Source: Amphritea sp. (GTDB taxonomy: Bacteria; Pseudomonadota; Gammaproteobacteria; Pseudomonadales; Balneatricaceae). From it: DNA of 15,014 nt. The notes below the pieces were generated by a model that made no database searches, was not told the DNA's origin, and worked only from the letters and a program-made list of their open reading frames with translations. The stretch covers positions 1 through 15,014 of the forward strand of contig JAGPUU010000440.1 of NCBI GenBank assembly GCA_018067325.1, given 5' to 3'. Made by a program: the position numbers and the translations under genes. Positions 1 to 6,263 of this stretch are shown one piece after another (position 1 is the first letter of the stretch; each line of letters begins with the position of its first letter).

Positions 1-40
1 ATCGCTGCTAGTACCCAGAGGACATGCTAAAGCAGCTCTC

Positions 41-99
41 ACAAGGAAATCGCGGAGCGCCCGCAAGGCGGAACAGAGAAATTAGAATGACTGCGACAA
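41..99 (-). repeat. REP-like repeat, copy A, behind the sigma-factor operon
   Basis: Two blocks of this stretch recur near 4.7 kb in the same orientation. Positions 41-59 match 4671-4689 at 16 of 19 bases. Positions 63-99 match 4756-4792 without gaps, with exact ends (gcaaggcggaa and actgcgacaa) held 27 bases apart in both copies. The core can fold (cgcc-cgcaa-ggcg). The repeat lies about 57 bases beyond the stop codon of the ECF sigma gene, so it may act at the 3' end of that transcript. No transposase gene is next to it. It is called a repeat from within-window similarity only; the family is not recognised. Confidence 0.55.
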
Positions 100-155
100 G
101 ATAATCAAAGTAGCCAGAGTAACTGAATTAAAGCAAATTACCCTGCTCCCTTTGA

Positions 156-836
156 TTACTTTTGATTGATTCGTGCCAAGACATTGCTGACAACCGCATT
201 ACAATGCTCTCCAGCAAATTCAAACACATCAAGGCCTTCTGCTTGAATGTGTTGTTCCAAGTGCTGGCGAAGTTTCATTTTAGCTCTGGAATATCGCTTT
301 TTAACAGCATCGATTTCCAGGTCAAGCGAGACCGCTGTTTCCTGCGTTGATAGTTGCTGCACACCCCGCATCACAAATACACTGGCATAACCTTCAGGTA
401 ACTGATCAATTGCTTGCTCAATTATTTTCGTTAATTGCCCTTGTGCCAACACCTCAGACGGATTCTCTTTATATAATTCAAGCGGCTCATGCCCCTCAAT
501 GGAACAAATATCGACAAGCTTATTTCTACGTATTCGCATAAGCGCCTCGTTGCGTACGATACGAGATAACCAACCCGCAAACCCATCGGGTCCCGAAAAC
601 TGCGCTAGCTTTTCATAGGCAATAACATAGCTGTCCTGAAGGATATCCATCGCATCGGTGTCGTTTTTACATAAGCTACGCGACAGACGAAACAGTCTTT
701 GGTTATAGCGCCGCATCAATGGTTCAAAGGCCGCCGAATTACCCGCTCGGACACGCGTTATTAAGTCTAAGTCCGACTCGCCGGAAAACTCTGCATGCAA
801 CGTATTAGCAGGTAATGCCTGTATTGAATAATCCAT
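156..836 (-). CDS. ECF-type RNA polymerase sigma factor
   Basis: An extracytoplasmic-function sigma-70 factor that would direct RNA polymerase to a small set of promoters. With this start it is 226 aa. The sigma-2 domain spans about residues 24-106, including the core-binding/-10 segment around DAMDILQDSYVIAYEKL (61-77). The sigma-4 helix-turn-helix lies at about 135-192, with QLSTQETAVSLDLEIDAVKK near 161-180. A tail of about 35 residues (LDVFEFAGEHC near 202-212) follows sigma-4, making it longer than a minimal ECF protein. The ATG at 836 is preferred because AGGA sits 6 bases upstream. A GTG at 857 would add seven residues and overlap the cytochrome gene, but has no clear ribosome site. 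It is the last gene of an operon behind the ferritin-like and cytochrome c genes. No anti-sigma gene is adjacent, so the mode of control is unknown; autoregulation from the operon promoter is inferred. Confidence 0.9.
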   Translation of the reverse strand: MDYSIQALPANTLHAEFSGESDLDLITRVRAGNSAAFEPLMRRYNQRLFRLSRSLCKNDTDAMDILQDSYVIAYEKLAQFSGPDGFAGWLSRIVRNEALMRIRRNKLVDICSIEGHEPLELYKENPSEVLAQGQLTKIIEQAIDQLPEGYASVFVMRGVQQLSTQETAVSLDLEIDAVKKRYSRAKMKLRQHLEQHIQAEGLDVFEFAGEHCNAVVSNVLARINQK

Positions 837-849
837 ATAGATCCTATCT

Positions 850-1281
850 TCATTCACAGTCTTTATGGCCCGGCGCTAATGTGGCCAGATAGTCAATCAG
901 TTGTGCTCTAACACCGGCATCAGAAATACCCGCGAAAGTCATCGAGGTTCCTGGCACTATTTTTGTCGGTGCTTTGAGAAACAGGTCGAGGGTTTGCCTG
1001 TTCCAACGCAGAGAAGATGACTTTAATGCCTCACTGTACTGGTAACCTTCCTGGCTACCAGCCAACCGACCATACACACCGCAGTGTTTGGGGCCGGTGC
1101 GGTTGTAACCGGGAGAATGGCAGCCTAAACACATAGCATAGAGAGACTTGCCTGCCTGTACCGGCATTGTTTTTTGCACCTCGGGAAGCAGGCCTGAAGC
1201 TTGCTCTTCCGCGTATATGCCGCTATTCCATATACTCAATATACAGTATACAAATACCGGCACCGCGCGGCGATAAATCAT
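850..1281 (-). CDS. Exported class I cytochrome c
   Basis: A 143-aa periplasmic monohaem electron carrier. An N-terminal signal peptide (about residues 1-24, ending GIYA before EEQ) is followed by the haem site CLGCH (Cys51, Cys54, His55). The GP-x-x-x-GV-x-GR-x-AG region of cytochrome c2-like proteins lies at 63-74. The probable axial methionine is Met114 in PGTSMTFAGI, and a C-terminal helix LIDYLATLAP follows. The ATG at 1279-1281 is chosen because it overlaps the TGA of the ferritin-like gene as ATGA, implying translational coupling; a longer reading frame to 1338 would run inside that gene. Two extra cysteines, Cys67 next to the GP motif and Cys142 at the C-terminus, could form a disulfide. 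The likely job is moving electrons to or from the neighbouring exported ferritin-like protein (inference). Confidence 0.9.
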   Translation of the reverse strand: MIYRRAVPVFVYCILSIWNSGIYAEEQASGLLPEVQKTMPVQAGKSLYAMCLGCHSPGYNRTGPKHCGVYGRLAGSQEGYQYSEALKSSSLRWNRQTLDLFLKAPTKIVPGTSMTFAGISDAGVRAQLIDYLATLAPGHKDCE

Positions 1282-1880
1282 GAAAAGAACGCACCTGGCA
1301 CTGGATCCAGTCCTAGCGCTTGCCTTAACACCGCCCAATGCATAGCTTCATCGGCAAGAATACTCGCTGCTGCTTTAGATAGTTCACGCTGTTCAAACAG
1401 CGGTATTGCCCCGGCATAGGCGCTGACGGCTCCCCGTTCCAAACTAGCTGCAAATGTTAAAACATCAGTTTCAGATTTAAGTTTTTCAACTGGAAATTGA
1501 TACTTCGCCAGGGGGTCTACCGCTTCAGCTCCTAATGACTTTACCGCTTTAGTCAGAGCATCGATGTGTTCTTTATGATGGCCTTGAAACTGTACTGCGA
1601 CATTCAATATTGGCGTTGATAATAAGCCACTTTCCGCACCCAATTGATAGGCTGCTACAGCCTCATGCTCAGCAGCGATCGCTGTATTGATAATTTGAAT
1701 ATCAATCATTGTTTGCTTATCTGATGCACTCGCCACTTTAGCGTTAAGACCAGACAACATAGTGAGGGCCATCGCCGATAGTGTTAACTGCCCTCCCGAA
1801 CGAAAAAAACTTCGACGACTGGGAAATTCTAACGTTGAAGTTGATGGCGCTGGTACTTGCTGTGAAAATAGTTTTGACAT
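1278..1880 (-). CDS. Tat-exported ferritin-like domain protein
   Basis: A 200-aa protein with a twin-arginine signal: SRRSFFR at residues 21-27, then a hydrophobic stretch ending near AKVASA (48-53). The mature part resembles the ferritin-like four-helix-bundle family (Ferritin_2/DUF4439 type). Candidate metal ligands are Glu71 in AAEHEA, Glu104/His105 in GHHKEH, Glu148 in SLERGA and the ExxH pair Glu178/His181 in DEAMH. The Tat route fits a protein that folds or loads a metal cofactor before export. The start at 1880 has GGAGAG about 6 bases upstream; the open frame continues to 2036, but that extension lacks a signal-like or conserved sequence and overlaps the promoter region. It is first in an operon with cytochrome c (ATGA overlap) and an ECF sigma factor. 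Enzymatic activity (oxidase, peroxidase or iron handling) is unproven. Confidence 0.85.
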   Translation of the reverse strand: MSKLFSQQVPAPSTSTLEFPSRRSFFRSGGQLTLSAMALTMLSGLNAKVASASDKQTMIDIQIINTAIAAEHEAVAAYQLGAESGLLSTPILNVAVQFQGHHKEHIDALTKAVKSLGAEAVDPLAKYQFPVEKLKSETDVLTFAASLERGAVSAYAGAIPLFEQRELSKAAASILADEAMHWAVLRQALGLDPVPGAFFS

Positions 1881-1924
1881 AAATCTCTCCATTACGACTA
1901 CAAAATATGATGTATACCCATAAA

Positions 1925-1950
1925 GATGCGTCGCGAAGGAAAAGGTGACA
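1925..1950 (-). promoter_or_regulatory. Candidate ECF-type promoter of the ferritin-like operon
   Basis: Reading the minus strand, TGTCACC (1944-1950), 15 bases, then CATC (1925-1928) lies about 45 bases before the ATG at 1880. The arrangement resembles ECF promoters in general, for example the TGTCACA-spacer-CGTC form reported for ECF41. The operon's own sigma factor is not ECF41-like, so the specificity is inferred. A run of T/A just upstream could act as an UP element. It suggests that the sigma factor activates its own operon. Confidence 0.4.
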
Positions 1951-2114
1951 AAAAATTTTAATATTTTTGATTCTCCGCTCTCAGATTGACACAGATAAAG
2001 CATTGCCTCCTTCAATCGGCAAATGCGCAATTTCATCCAAGTAAAAAGCGATGCAATATCCTAGAATAAGCCTTAGTCAGTAACGTCTTACAATGCTTCA
2101 AGCGGTGAGTGAAG

Positions 2115-2945
2115 ATGAAGCTCGATAACCAGTTTCAGTATATCAAAAACCAACACCTTGATCAGGTGACGGTATTACAGGCGAAGATGCATGACTTCTC
2201 CTATGATAAACACGCCCATGAGGAGTATTCATTTGGCGTGACACTGACTGGACGACAGGACTTTTTTTCCAGCGGCGAATTTTTCCGAAGTCAGCCCGGT
2301 AACGTTATTATGTTTAATCCGGGTCAGTTTCATGATGGCCACTCAGGGGTAGATAATGACTTACGGTATCGGATGATCTACATTCACCCCAAACAGTTAG
2401 AGCCGATGCTGAACAGCGCTGGAATTAAGCAGAGCAAAGATTTTCAAATTGCCGATACTCTATTGGATGACCCTCGGTTACGACAACATATTCTTAATCT
2501 GGCTGTGCAGATTGAGGGTAATAGTGAAGATAAATTACAGCTGGAAAATCAGTTATTTCAGTTGGCTGAGCGGATTTCTCAGTTAAAGGGAGAGGTCTTA
2601 CCCCAGCGTAAATCTAAAAAGAGTGACTCACTACTGCTAAAAGCACAGAGTTTTATTCATGAGAACATTGGTTCAGACATCTCTCTTGATGTGATTAGCA
2701 ATCAGGCTAACTTATCGAAATATCACTTCTTACGTATGTTTCGTCAGCAGTTTGGCATTACACCCCATCAGTATATTTTTAATTGCCGTATTAACCAGGC
2801 CAGACTAGCACTGGAGGCTGGCTCTGCGCTGGACGATGTAGTTTTTGACCACGGTTTCAGCGATTTGAGCCATTTTAATAGACGCTTTAAGCCGATATTT
2901 GGTATGACCCCGCGTCAATACCAGAAACACTTCCTCAGCTCGTAG
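2115..2945 (+). CDS. AraC-family transcriptional regulator
   Basis: A 276-aa DNA-binding regulator with an N-terminal cupin-like sensing domain. HAHEEYSFG lies at 33-41, and PGNVIMFNPGQFHDGH at 61-76 supplies further histidines. The C-terminal AraC double helix-turn-helix has its first HTH at about 189-214 (SLDVISNQANLSKYHFLRMF) and its second at about 239-263, ending in the family signature FGMTPRQYQ. Length and layout match the AraC regulators often placed beside LysE-type exporters, as here with the exporter gene 106 bases downstream on the same strand. It probably senses a small molecule such as an amino acid or toxic metabolite and controls the exporter. ATG 2115 is preferred, with GGTGAG upstream; a GTG at 2109 would add two residues. 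It is divergent from the ferritin-like operon across roughly 230 bases. Confidence 0.92.
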   Translation: MKLDNQFQYIKNQHLDQVTVLQAKMHDFSYDKHAHEEYSFGVTLTGRQDFFSSGEFFRSQPGNVIMFNPGQFHDGHSGVDNDLRYRMIYIHPKQLEPMLNSAGIKQSKDFQIADTLLDDPRLRQHILNLAVQIEGNSEDKLQLENQLFQLAERISQLKGEVLPQRKSKKSDSLLLKAQSFIHENIGSDISLDVISNQANLSKYHFLRMFRQQFGITPHQYIFNCRINQARLALEAGSALDDVVFDHGFSDLSHFNRRFKPIFGMTPRQYQKHFLSS

Positions 2946-3051
2946 ATACAAAGTATCGATTAGAAAGCTCTTCGCAACGAGTCCTAAATTCAGCTAGTGG
3001 ATTTCTCCCCTAGCAGTACTTCCTACCACTTTATTTTTTAGGGTAGCCACT

Positions 3052-3699
3052 ATGGTTGAGATACTCCTGTACGCCTTTGGCATTATGTACACCCCGGGGC
3101 CGGCAAATCTATTAAGCCTGAATGCAGGCATCAACGGTGAAATACGTAACACCCTACGCTTCTGTATGGGTGTGGCTTGCGCTATGTTTATGCTGTTTCT
3201 GCTATTCGGTTATACCGGGGCCTTGCTGGTAACACCCAACTCTCAACTCGTCATAAGCCTGGGCGGGAGTCTCTATATCACTTATCTGGCCTTTAAGATC
3301 GCTCGTGAAAGTAAAGGGATGTCCGAAGAGTTTAAGAGCGGACAAGTGGAAACCAGGCAAGAAGAAGCTCAAAAAAAGCAAGCCGCAACTAAGAAGATTG
3401 GATTTCGATCAGGCTTGATGCTGCAGTTACTTAATCCGAAAGCCTTTGTCGCAATTTTGCCGATTGTATCAGTGCAGTTTCCCGCCGCACAGATTTCCGG
3501 CGCTTCAATACTGATCTGGTCATTGCTGCTAGCTTGTTTGGCGTTTGGTGCACCCGGCAGCTATCTTCTAATGGGTAGCCGACTGAGAAAACTAATCAGC
3601 CGCCCCCGTTATTTTCGTTTGCTGAACTTCACTATGGCGCTGTTATTACTCTATGTAGCAGTAGAGATAGCCTATAGTCAGGTTTATCTGCATCTCTAG
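3052..3699 (+). CDS. LysE/RhtB-family exporter
   Basis: A 215-aa inner-membrane exporter of the LysE superfamily, which expels amino acids or related metabolites. The N-terminal helix carries the family motif YTPGPANLLSLNAG (13-26). Further hydrophobic segments lie at about 36-56, 64-83, 120-143, 150-174 and 188-207, giving the usual six. LLNPKAF at 126-132 is the second family motif. The cytoplasmic loop between segments 3 and 4 (about 84-117) is unusually rich in Lys, Glu and Gln. AGGGT lies about 9 bases before the ATG. It follows the AraC regulator on the same strand, and co-function is inferred from this common pairing. Substrate unknown. No convincing terminator follows. Confidence 0.9.
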   Translation: MVEILLYAFGIMYTPGPANLLSLNAGINGEIRNTLRFCMGVACAMFMLFLLFGYTGALLVTPNSQLVISLGGSLYITYLAFKIARESKGMSEEFKSGQVETRQEEAQKKQAATKKIGFRSGLMLQLLNPKAFVAILPIVSVQFPAAQISGASILIWSLLLACLAFGAPGSYLLMGSRLRKLISRPRYFRLLNFTMALLLLYVAVEIAYSQVYLHL

Positions 3700-3829
3700 T
3701 GACTACCTTCATGAGTTTATCTTCCAAAACCTTACTTGAAGGCAGTTGAATTAACTTAAAGAATTGAGTGGTGTAATCAATAGATTGGGATGAGACGTAA
3801 CGTTGAATATACAAGAGCAGGAATAAGAA

Positions 3830-3853
3830 ATGAGTAATGAGTAATGAGTAATG
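3830..3853. repeat. 7-bp tandem repeat (atgagta x3 plus part)
   Basis: Three perfect head-to-tail copies of atgagta (3830-3850) are followed by a partial atg. They lie in the 204-base gene-free stretch between the convergent exporter and outer-membrane protein genes. The rest of that stretch holds only the terminator candidate next to it. Copy number may vary by replication slippage. Confidence 0.8.
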
Positions 3854-3866
3854 TTATATAATAAAT

Positions 3867-3889
3867 CGAGCGCGAAATAAAAGCGCCCG
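3867..3889 (-). terminator. Possible terminator of the outer-membrane barrel gene
   Basis: A 7-base-pair stem (cgagcgc with gcgcccg, one G-U pair) closes a 9-base loop just past the stop codon of the minus-strand barrel gene. On the minus strand it is followed by an A/T-rich run (atttattatataa) rather than a clean T tract, so it may be a weak terminator. Confidence 0.45.
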
Positions 3890-3903
3890 ATTAATCTTAA
3901 ATC

Positions 3904-4458
3904 TTAAAAATTATAAGCGATACCTACTGATAGCAGATCTACATCGTCACCATCAATCGCATAACGTTCAAATTCTCCTCGCAAAGATATATTTTGCACA
4001 TCATATGTCACTCCCAATCCAAGAACGGCATCAGAACCATCTTCATTAGTTGAACTCGCCCCTGTTGATTTGAGTTCACCGTCCCAACGCTGATAACCAA
4101 CCTTAGCAAAAAGTCCAAAGTCATCATTTAGAGGTAGAATAGCAAGCCCGGCTACACCCAGACTATCTAACGATACAGATGCTGTAGTGACGCCATTAGT
4201 CGCTGAAATCTCGCCTAAGTCGGTGTAAAAACCTTCGATAGCGAAGTTAGCGTTAAAGTTATAACCAGCGAAAATTTTATACCCGGTATCACTATCATCA
4301 ACCGAAACGCCTGGAATACTGTCCAAATCATCCAATGCATCAGATGAAGTTTGACCAACAGAAGCACCAATATAACCACCGGTATCAGCAGCGTAAGTAT
4401 TAACAGAAACAAGAGATACTGCAGCAACAATAGAAGCTGCTAATAAAGTATTTTTCAT
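3904..4458 (-). CDS. OmpA-like outer-membrane beta-barrel protein
   Basis: A 184-aa porin-family (OmpA-like beta-barrel) protein. A cleavable signal peptide (about 1-23, ending NTYA before ADTGG) is followed by alternating-hydrophobicity strands. The best is GYKIFAGYNFNANFAIEGFY at 59-78, where such barrels carry a conserved segment. It ends in SVGIAYNF, with the terminal Phe typical of outer-membrane proteins recognised by the Bam machinery. There is no C-terminal peptidoglycan-binding domain, so it is a stand-alone eight-strand-type barrel. The mature part is acidic (many Asp), a feature often seen in marine species. The ATG at 4458 follows GGTGA by 8 bases; a TTG at 4473 would only lengthen the basic N-terminus. 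It is single-gene, minus strand, with no obvious partner. Exact role unknown. Confidence 0.88.
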   Translation of the reverse strand: MKNTLLAASIVAAVSLVSVNTYAADTGGYIGASVGQTSSDALDDLDSIPGVSVDDSDTGYKIFAGYNFNANFAIEGFYTDLGEISATNGVTTASVSLDSLGVAGLAILPLNDDFGLFAKVGYQRWDGELKSTGASSTNEDGSDAVLGLGVTYDVQNISLRGEFERYAIDGDDVDLLSVGIAYNF

Positions 4459-4487
4459 GAATTTAATCACCAATAATAGTATATAAC

Positions 4488-4509
4488 TTTATGATTTTTC
4501 GATCATAAA
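4488..4509. promoter_or_regulatory. Inverted repeat upstream of the barrel gene
   Basis: A perfect 8-bp inverted repeat, tttatgat then six bases then atcataaa, sits about 30-50 bases before the barrel gene's ATG and next to a TATACT-like -10 on the minus strand. It could be an operator or lie in the 5' leader. No good -35 was found at the right spacing. Confidence 0.35.
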
Positions 4510-4556
4510 AACCAAAGAACATTATATATTTAGGGGCCTTTTAGGCTCTATAGGAA

Positions 4557-4792
4557 AAAGTCTTAATTCCATGCAAGAAAGAGAGATATTACAGGGAAGA
4601 ATAAAACGGGGAACTGTCTGAGGGCGCGATGCAGTTGAGCTTTTCCCGTATCCCTTGATAAATGAAACGCACAGGGAAGTCGCGAAGCGACCCAGCAGTG
4701 GGTGCGGTTGTAGATTGTTAAGACTTTCAGGTGCCCAAAAGTCTTAACCCGCCCTGCAAGGCGGAAATACAAGTAAAGAAGTACTGCGACAA
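4557..4792 (-). repeat. Hairpin-rich repeat, copy B, behind the acyl-CoA operon
   Basis: The gene-free region 4459-4839 is largely made of this structured sequence. Positions 4671-4689 and 4750-4792 match the two adjacent blocks of copy A at the left edge; here about 60 bases separate them. That spacer holds several stems: gtcgc-gaa-gcgac (4679-4691), a ccca/tggg stem at 4690-4701, and a perfect 10-bp stem ttaagacttt/aaagtcttaa (4718-4727 with 4738-4747). A ccgcc/ggcgg stem follows at 4749-4764. A third aaagtcttaa at 4557-4566 forms an inverted pair with 4718-4727, bounding 171 bp. It begins about 48 bases past the hydrolase stop codon. It could be a REP/MITE-like non-autonomous element, but no transposase is present. 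Confidence 0.5.
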
Positions 4793-4839
4793 AGAGTAAA
4801 CAACCTATTCACATAGTTAAAAGTCACCTTCTAACAGAT

Positions 4840-5643
4840 CTATAACCCCAATGATTCAATAAAGCCCTGCATCACTGCCAGAGTCGCAGCTGGTGCCTGA
4901 AGATGGGGCACATGACCGCAGTCTGGCAGAAATATCGCGCCTGCTTTATCGCCTATGCCACTGACGATATCCTCAACTTGCGCCACTTCGCCATACTGAT
5001 CATCAGCCCCCTGAATAATCAGCGCCGGACAGCTAATCTGATTCAGATAACCCGAAAGATCTAAGGGCTGGAAACGATCTCGCAGCCAGGTTTCACTCCA
5101 GGCCCGAAACAGCAGATCGGTACGATCACCGTGATAACGGGCCAGTCGTTCAGGCAGCTCGGTGGTTTTATACAACTCAACCGCTTCGACAATACCCGCT
5201 GTGGTTAGCGAGTCGATACGAATATGTGCCGCTTCAGTGATAATCGCCAATACCCGCTTCTGCAGACAAGCAGCGCCAATAAGGGCGATAGAGCCGCCAT
5301 CGCTGTGGCCGACCAGAATAACTTTTTTTAACCCCGCGGCATCCAGAACAGGCTCGAGCCAGTCTCTTCCTTCCTCCTCCAGATAATCGTCAGGACGCGG
5401 CAGTGTAATCGGCGATGAGCGGCCATAACCTCGGCGTTCATACACCAACAGATCCAACCCCGTCGCTTCGGCCAGCTGCTGCGGAAACCCTTTCCACATA
5501 CCGATGTGCCCTAAGGCCTCATGCAGTAATACCAGGGTTGGTTTGTCTGTCCCTGAATTTACAGCATGTCTGCAATGTAGCCCGAATATCTCAGTGCCAT
5601 CGGCCAAGGTAAACAGGCGTTCCTGCCACTCAATAGAAGCCAT
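4840..5643 (-). CDS. Alpha/beta-hydrolase fold protein
   Basis: A 267-aa cytoplasmic hydrolase. The nucleophile elbow GHSDGG places the catalytic Ser at 114. The acid is probably Asp215 in QGADDQYG, and the base is His244 in CGHVPHLQ. The oxyanion-side strand LVLLHEALG lies at 37-45, and YERRGYGRS at 68-76 is typical of the family. The GHSDGG variant occurs in many esterase/C-C hydrolase-type members, so the exact ester, thioester or lactone substrate cannot be told. It is the last gene of the acyl-CoA operon and starts only two bases after the stop of the upstream thioesterase gene. It may therefore act on a product of that pathway (inference). Length is normal for the fold. No terminator follows; the structured repeat does. 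Confidence 0.9.
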   Translation of the reverse strand: MASIEWQERLFTLADGTEIFGLHCRHAVNSGTDKPTLVLLHEALGHIGMWKGFPQQLAEATGLDLLVYERRGYGRSSPITLPRPDDYLEEEGRDWLEPVLDAAGLKKVILVGHSDGGSIALIGAACLQKRVLAIITEAAHIRIDSLTTAGIVEAVELYKTTELPERLARYHGDRTDLLFRAWSETWLRDRFQPLDLSGYLNQISCPALIIQGADDQYGEVAQVEDIVSGIGDKAGAIFLPDCGHVPHLQAPAATLAVMQGFIESLGL

Positions 5644-5645
5644 AC

Positions 5646-6065
5646 TTAACGCTCCGCCGGGATTGAATAGGTTAATGTGGTATGCGCGACCAGCTCTTCA
5701 CAGCCTTCGGAACGAATCCAGACTTCACCTACCGCTAACCGCTTACCGACTTTCATCAGATTGCAGCGGGCGACAAGGTCCCGCCCGGACTCGGGCTTGC
5801 TCATGAAATTGATATTCAGGTTCGTCGTCACCGCCAGCGGTACCAGACCAATCTGGCCCAGCAGTGCTGCGTACATACACACATCAGCCAACGCCATCAT
5901 AGAGGGGCCTGAGACGGTACCTCCGGGACGCAAATGCTCATCATCTACCGGTAACTTCATCTCCGCCCAGGCATCACCCAGCGCGGTTAAATAACCAAAC
6001 TTATCACCTTGGGGGAAATGTTCGTTCAGGAAAACGTTCATCTCCTCAACTGTAATGACAGGCAT
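5646..6065 (-). CDS. PaaI-type hotdog thioesterase (second of two)
   Basis: A 139-aa single hotdog-domain protein of the PaaI/acyl-CoA thioesterase group, expected to hydrolyse an acyl-CoA to free acid and CoA. The central helix motif PGGTVSGPSMMALADVCMYA (47-66) carries the conserved glycines and probable catalytic Asp61. The strand TNLNINFMSKP (81-91) matches the substrate-tunnel strand seen in relatives. ATG 6065 is chosen over 6071 because GGAG lies 7 bases from the former and only 1 base from the latter. It is separated by about 200 structured bases from the other thioesterase gene upstream and by 2 bases from the hydrolase gene downstream. Substrate unknown; the sequence differs clearly from the other copy, so it is not a recent duplicate. 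Confidence 0.87.
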   Translation of the reverse strand: MPVITVEEMNVFLNEHFPQGDKFGYLTALGDAWAEMKLPVDDEHLRPGGTVSGPSMMALADVCMYAALLGQIGLVPLAVTTNLNINFMSKPESGRDLVARCNLMKVGKRLAVGEVWIRSEGCEELVAHTTLTYSIPAER

Positions 6066-6096
6066 AGACATACTCCGTGGTATTTTTATTATTAGC

Positions 6097-6141
6097 AGTC
6101 TTGTTTCTAACAGTCATGTTGCTAACCGTAATGTTTCTATC
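6097..6141. repeat. Degenerate 15-bp tandem triplet
   Basis: Three consecutive 15-base units (agtcttgtttctaac, agtcatgttgctaac, cgtaatgtttctatc) lie just upstream of the second thioesterase gene. Units 1 and 2 differ at two positions; the third is more diverged. The length is a multiple of three and the stretch is open on the plus strand, but nothing suggests a real plus-strand gene. It might be a regulator-binding array or a decayed repeat. Confidence 0.5.
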
Positions 6142-6144
6142 AGA

Positions 6145-6199
6145 CTGTATTAGAGAAAGCGCGAACAGGCCACTTAGCCTTAACGCGCTTCTAATACTG
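6145..6199. repeat. 55-bp imperfect palindrome between two operon genes
   Basis: Nested inverted arms meet at a 6-base loop. Positions 6145-6153 pair with 6191-6199 at 8 of 9, 6157-6163 (aagcgcg) pair perfectly with 6184-6190 (cgcgctt), and 6167-6170 pair with 6177-6180. It lies in the gap between the two thioesterase genes. No T tract follows on the minus strand, so a simple terminator is unlikely. An mRNA-processing or stabilising hairpin, or a mobile repeat, is possible. Confidence 0.6.
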
Positions 6200-6263
6200 A
6201 TTTTCAAAGAGACAGGAGATCAAGGCAGCAATGATAGGCATGCTGTTTGTACAGCGAAAAGCA

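Noticed and set aside
1..155. A gene fragment or tRNA at the left edge
   Set aside because: No convincing reading frame or cloverleaf was seen; only the repeat copy is supported.
837..857. GTG start of the sigma gene at 857
   Set aside because: It lacks a ribosome site, whereas the ATG at 836 has AGGA at normal spacing; not fully excluded because coupled overlaps occur.
1881..2036. N-terminal extension of the ferritin-like gene up to 2036
   Set aside because: The Tat signal begins close to the ATG at 1880, which has a good ribosome site, and the extension covers the promoter candidate.
4524..4554. Hairpin around ggggccttttaggctc as a terminator
   Set aside because: The stem is short with a wobble, no T run follows on either strand, and no gene ends there.
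4563..4772. A 69-codon minus-strand open frame in the gene-free stretch
   Set aside because: It coincides with the hairpin-rich repeat, has no ribosome site and no recognisable domain; the frame is most likely accidental.
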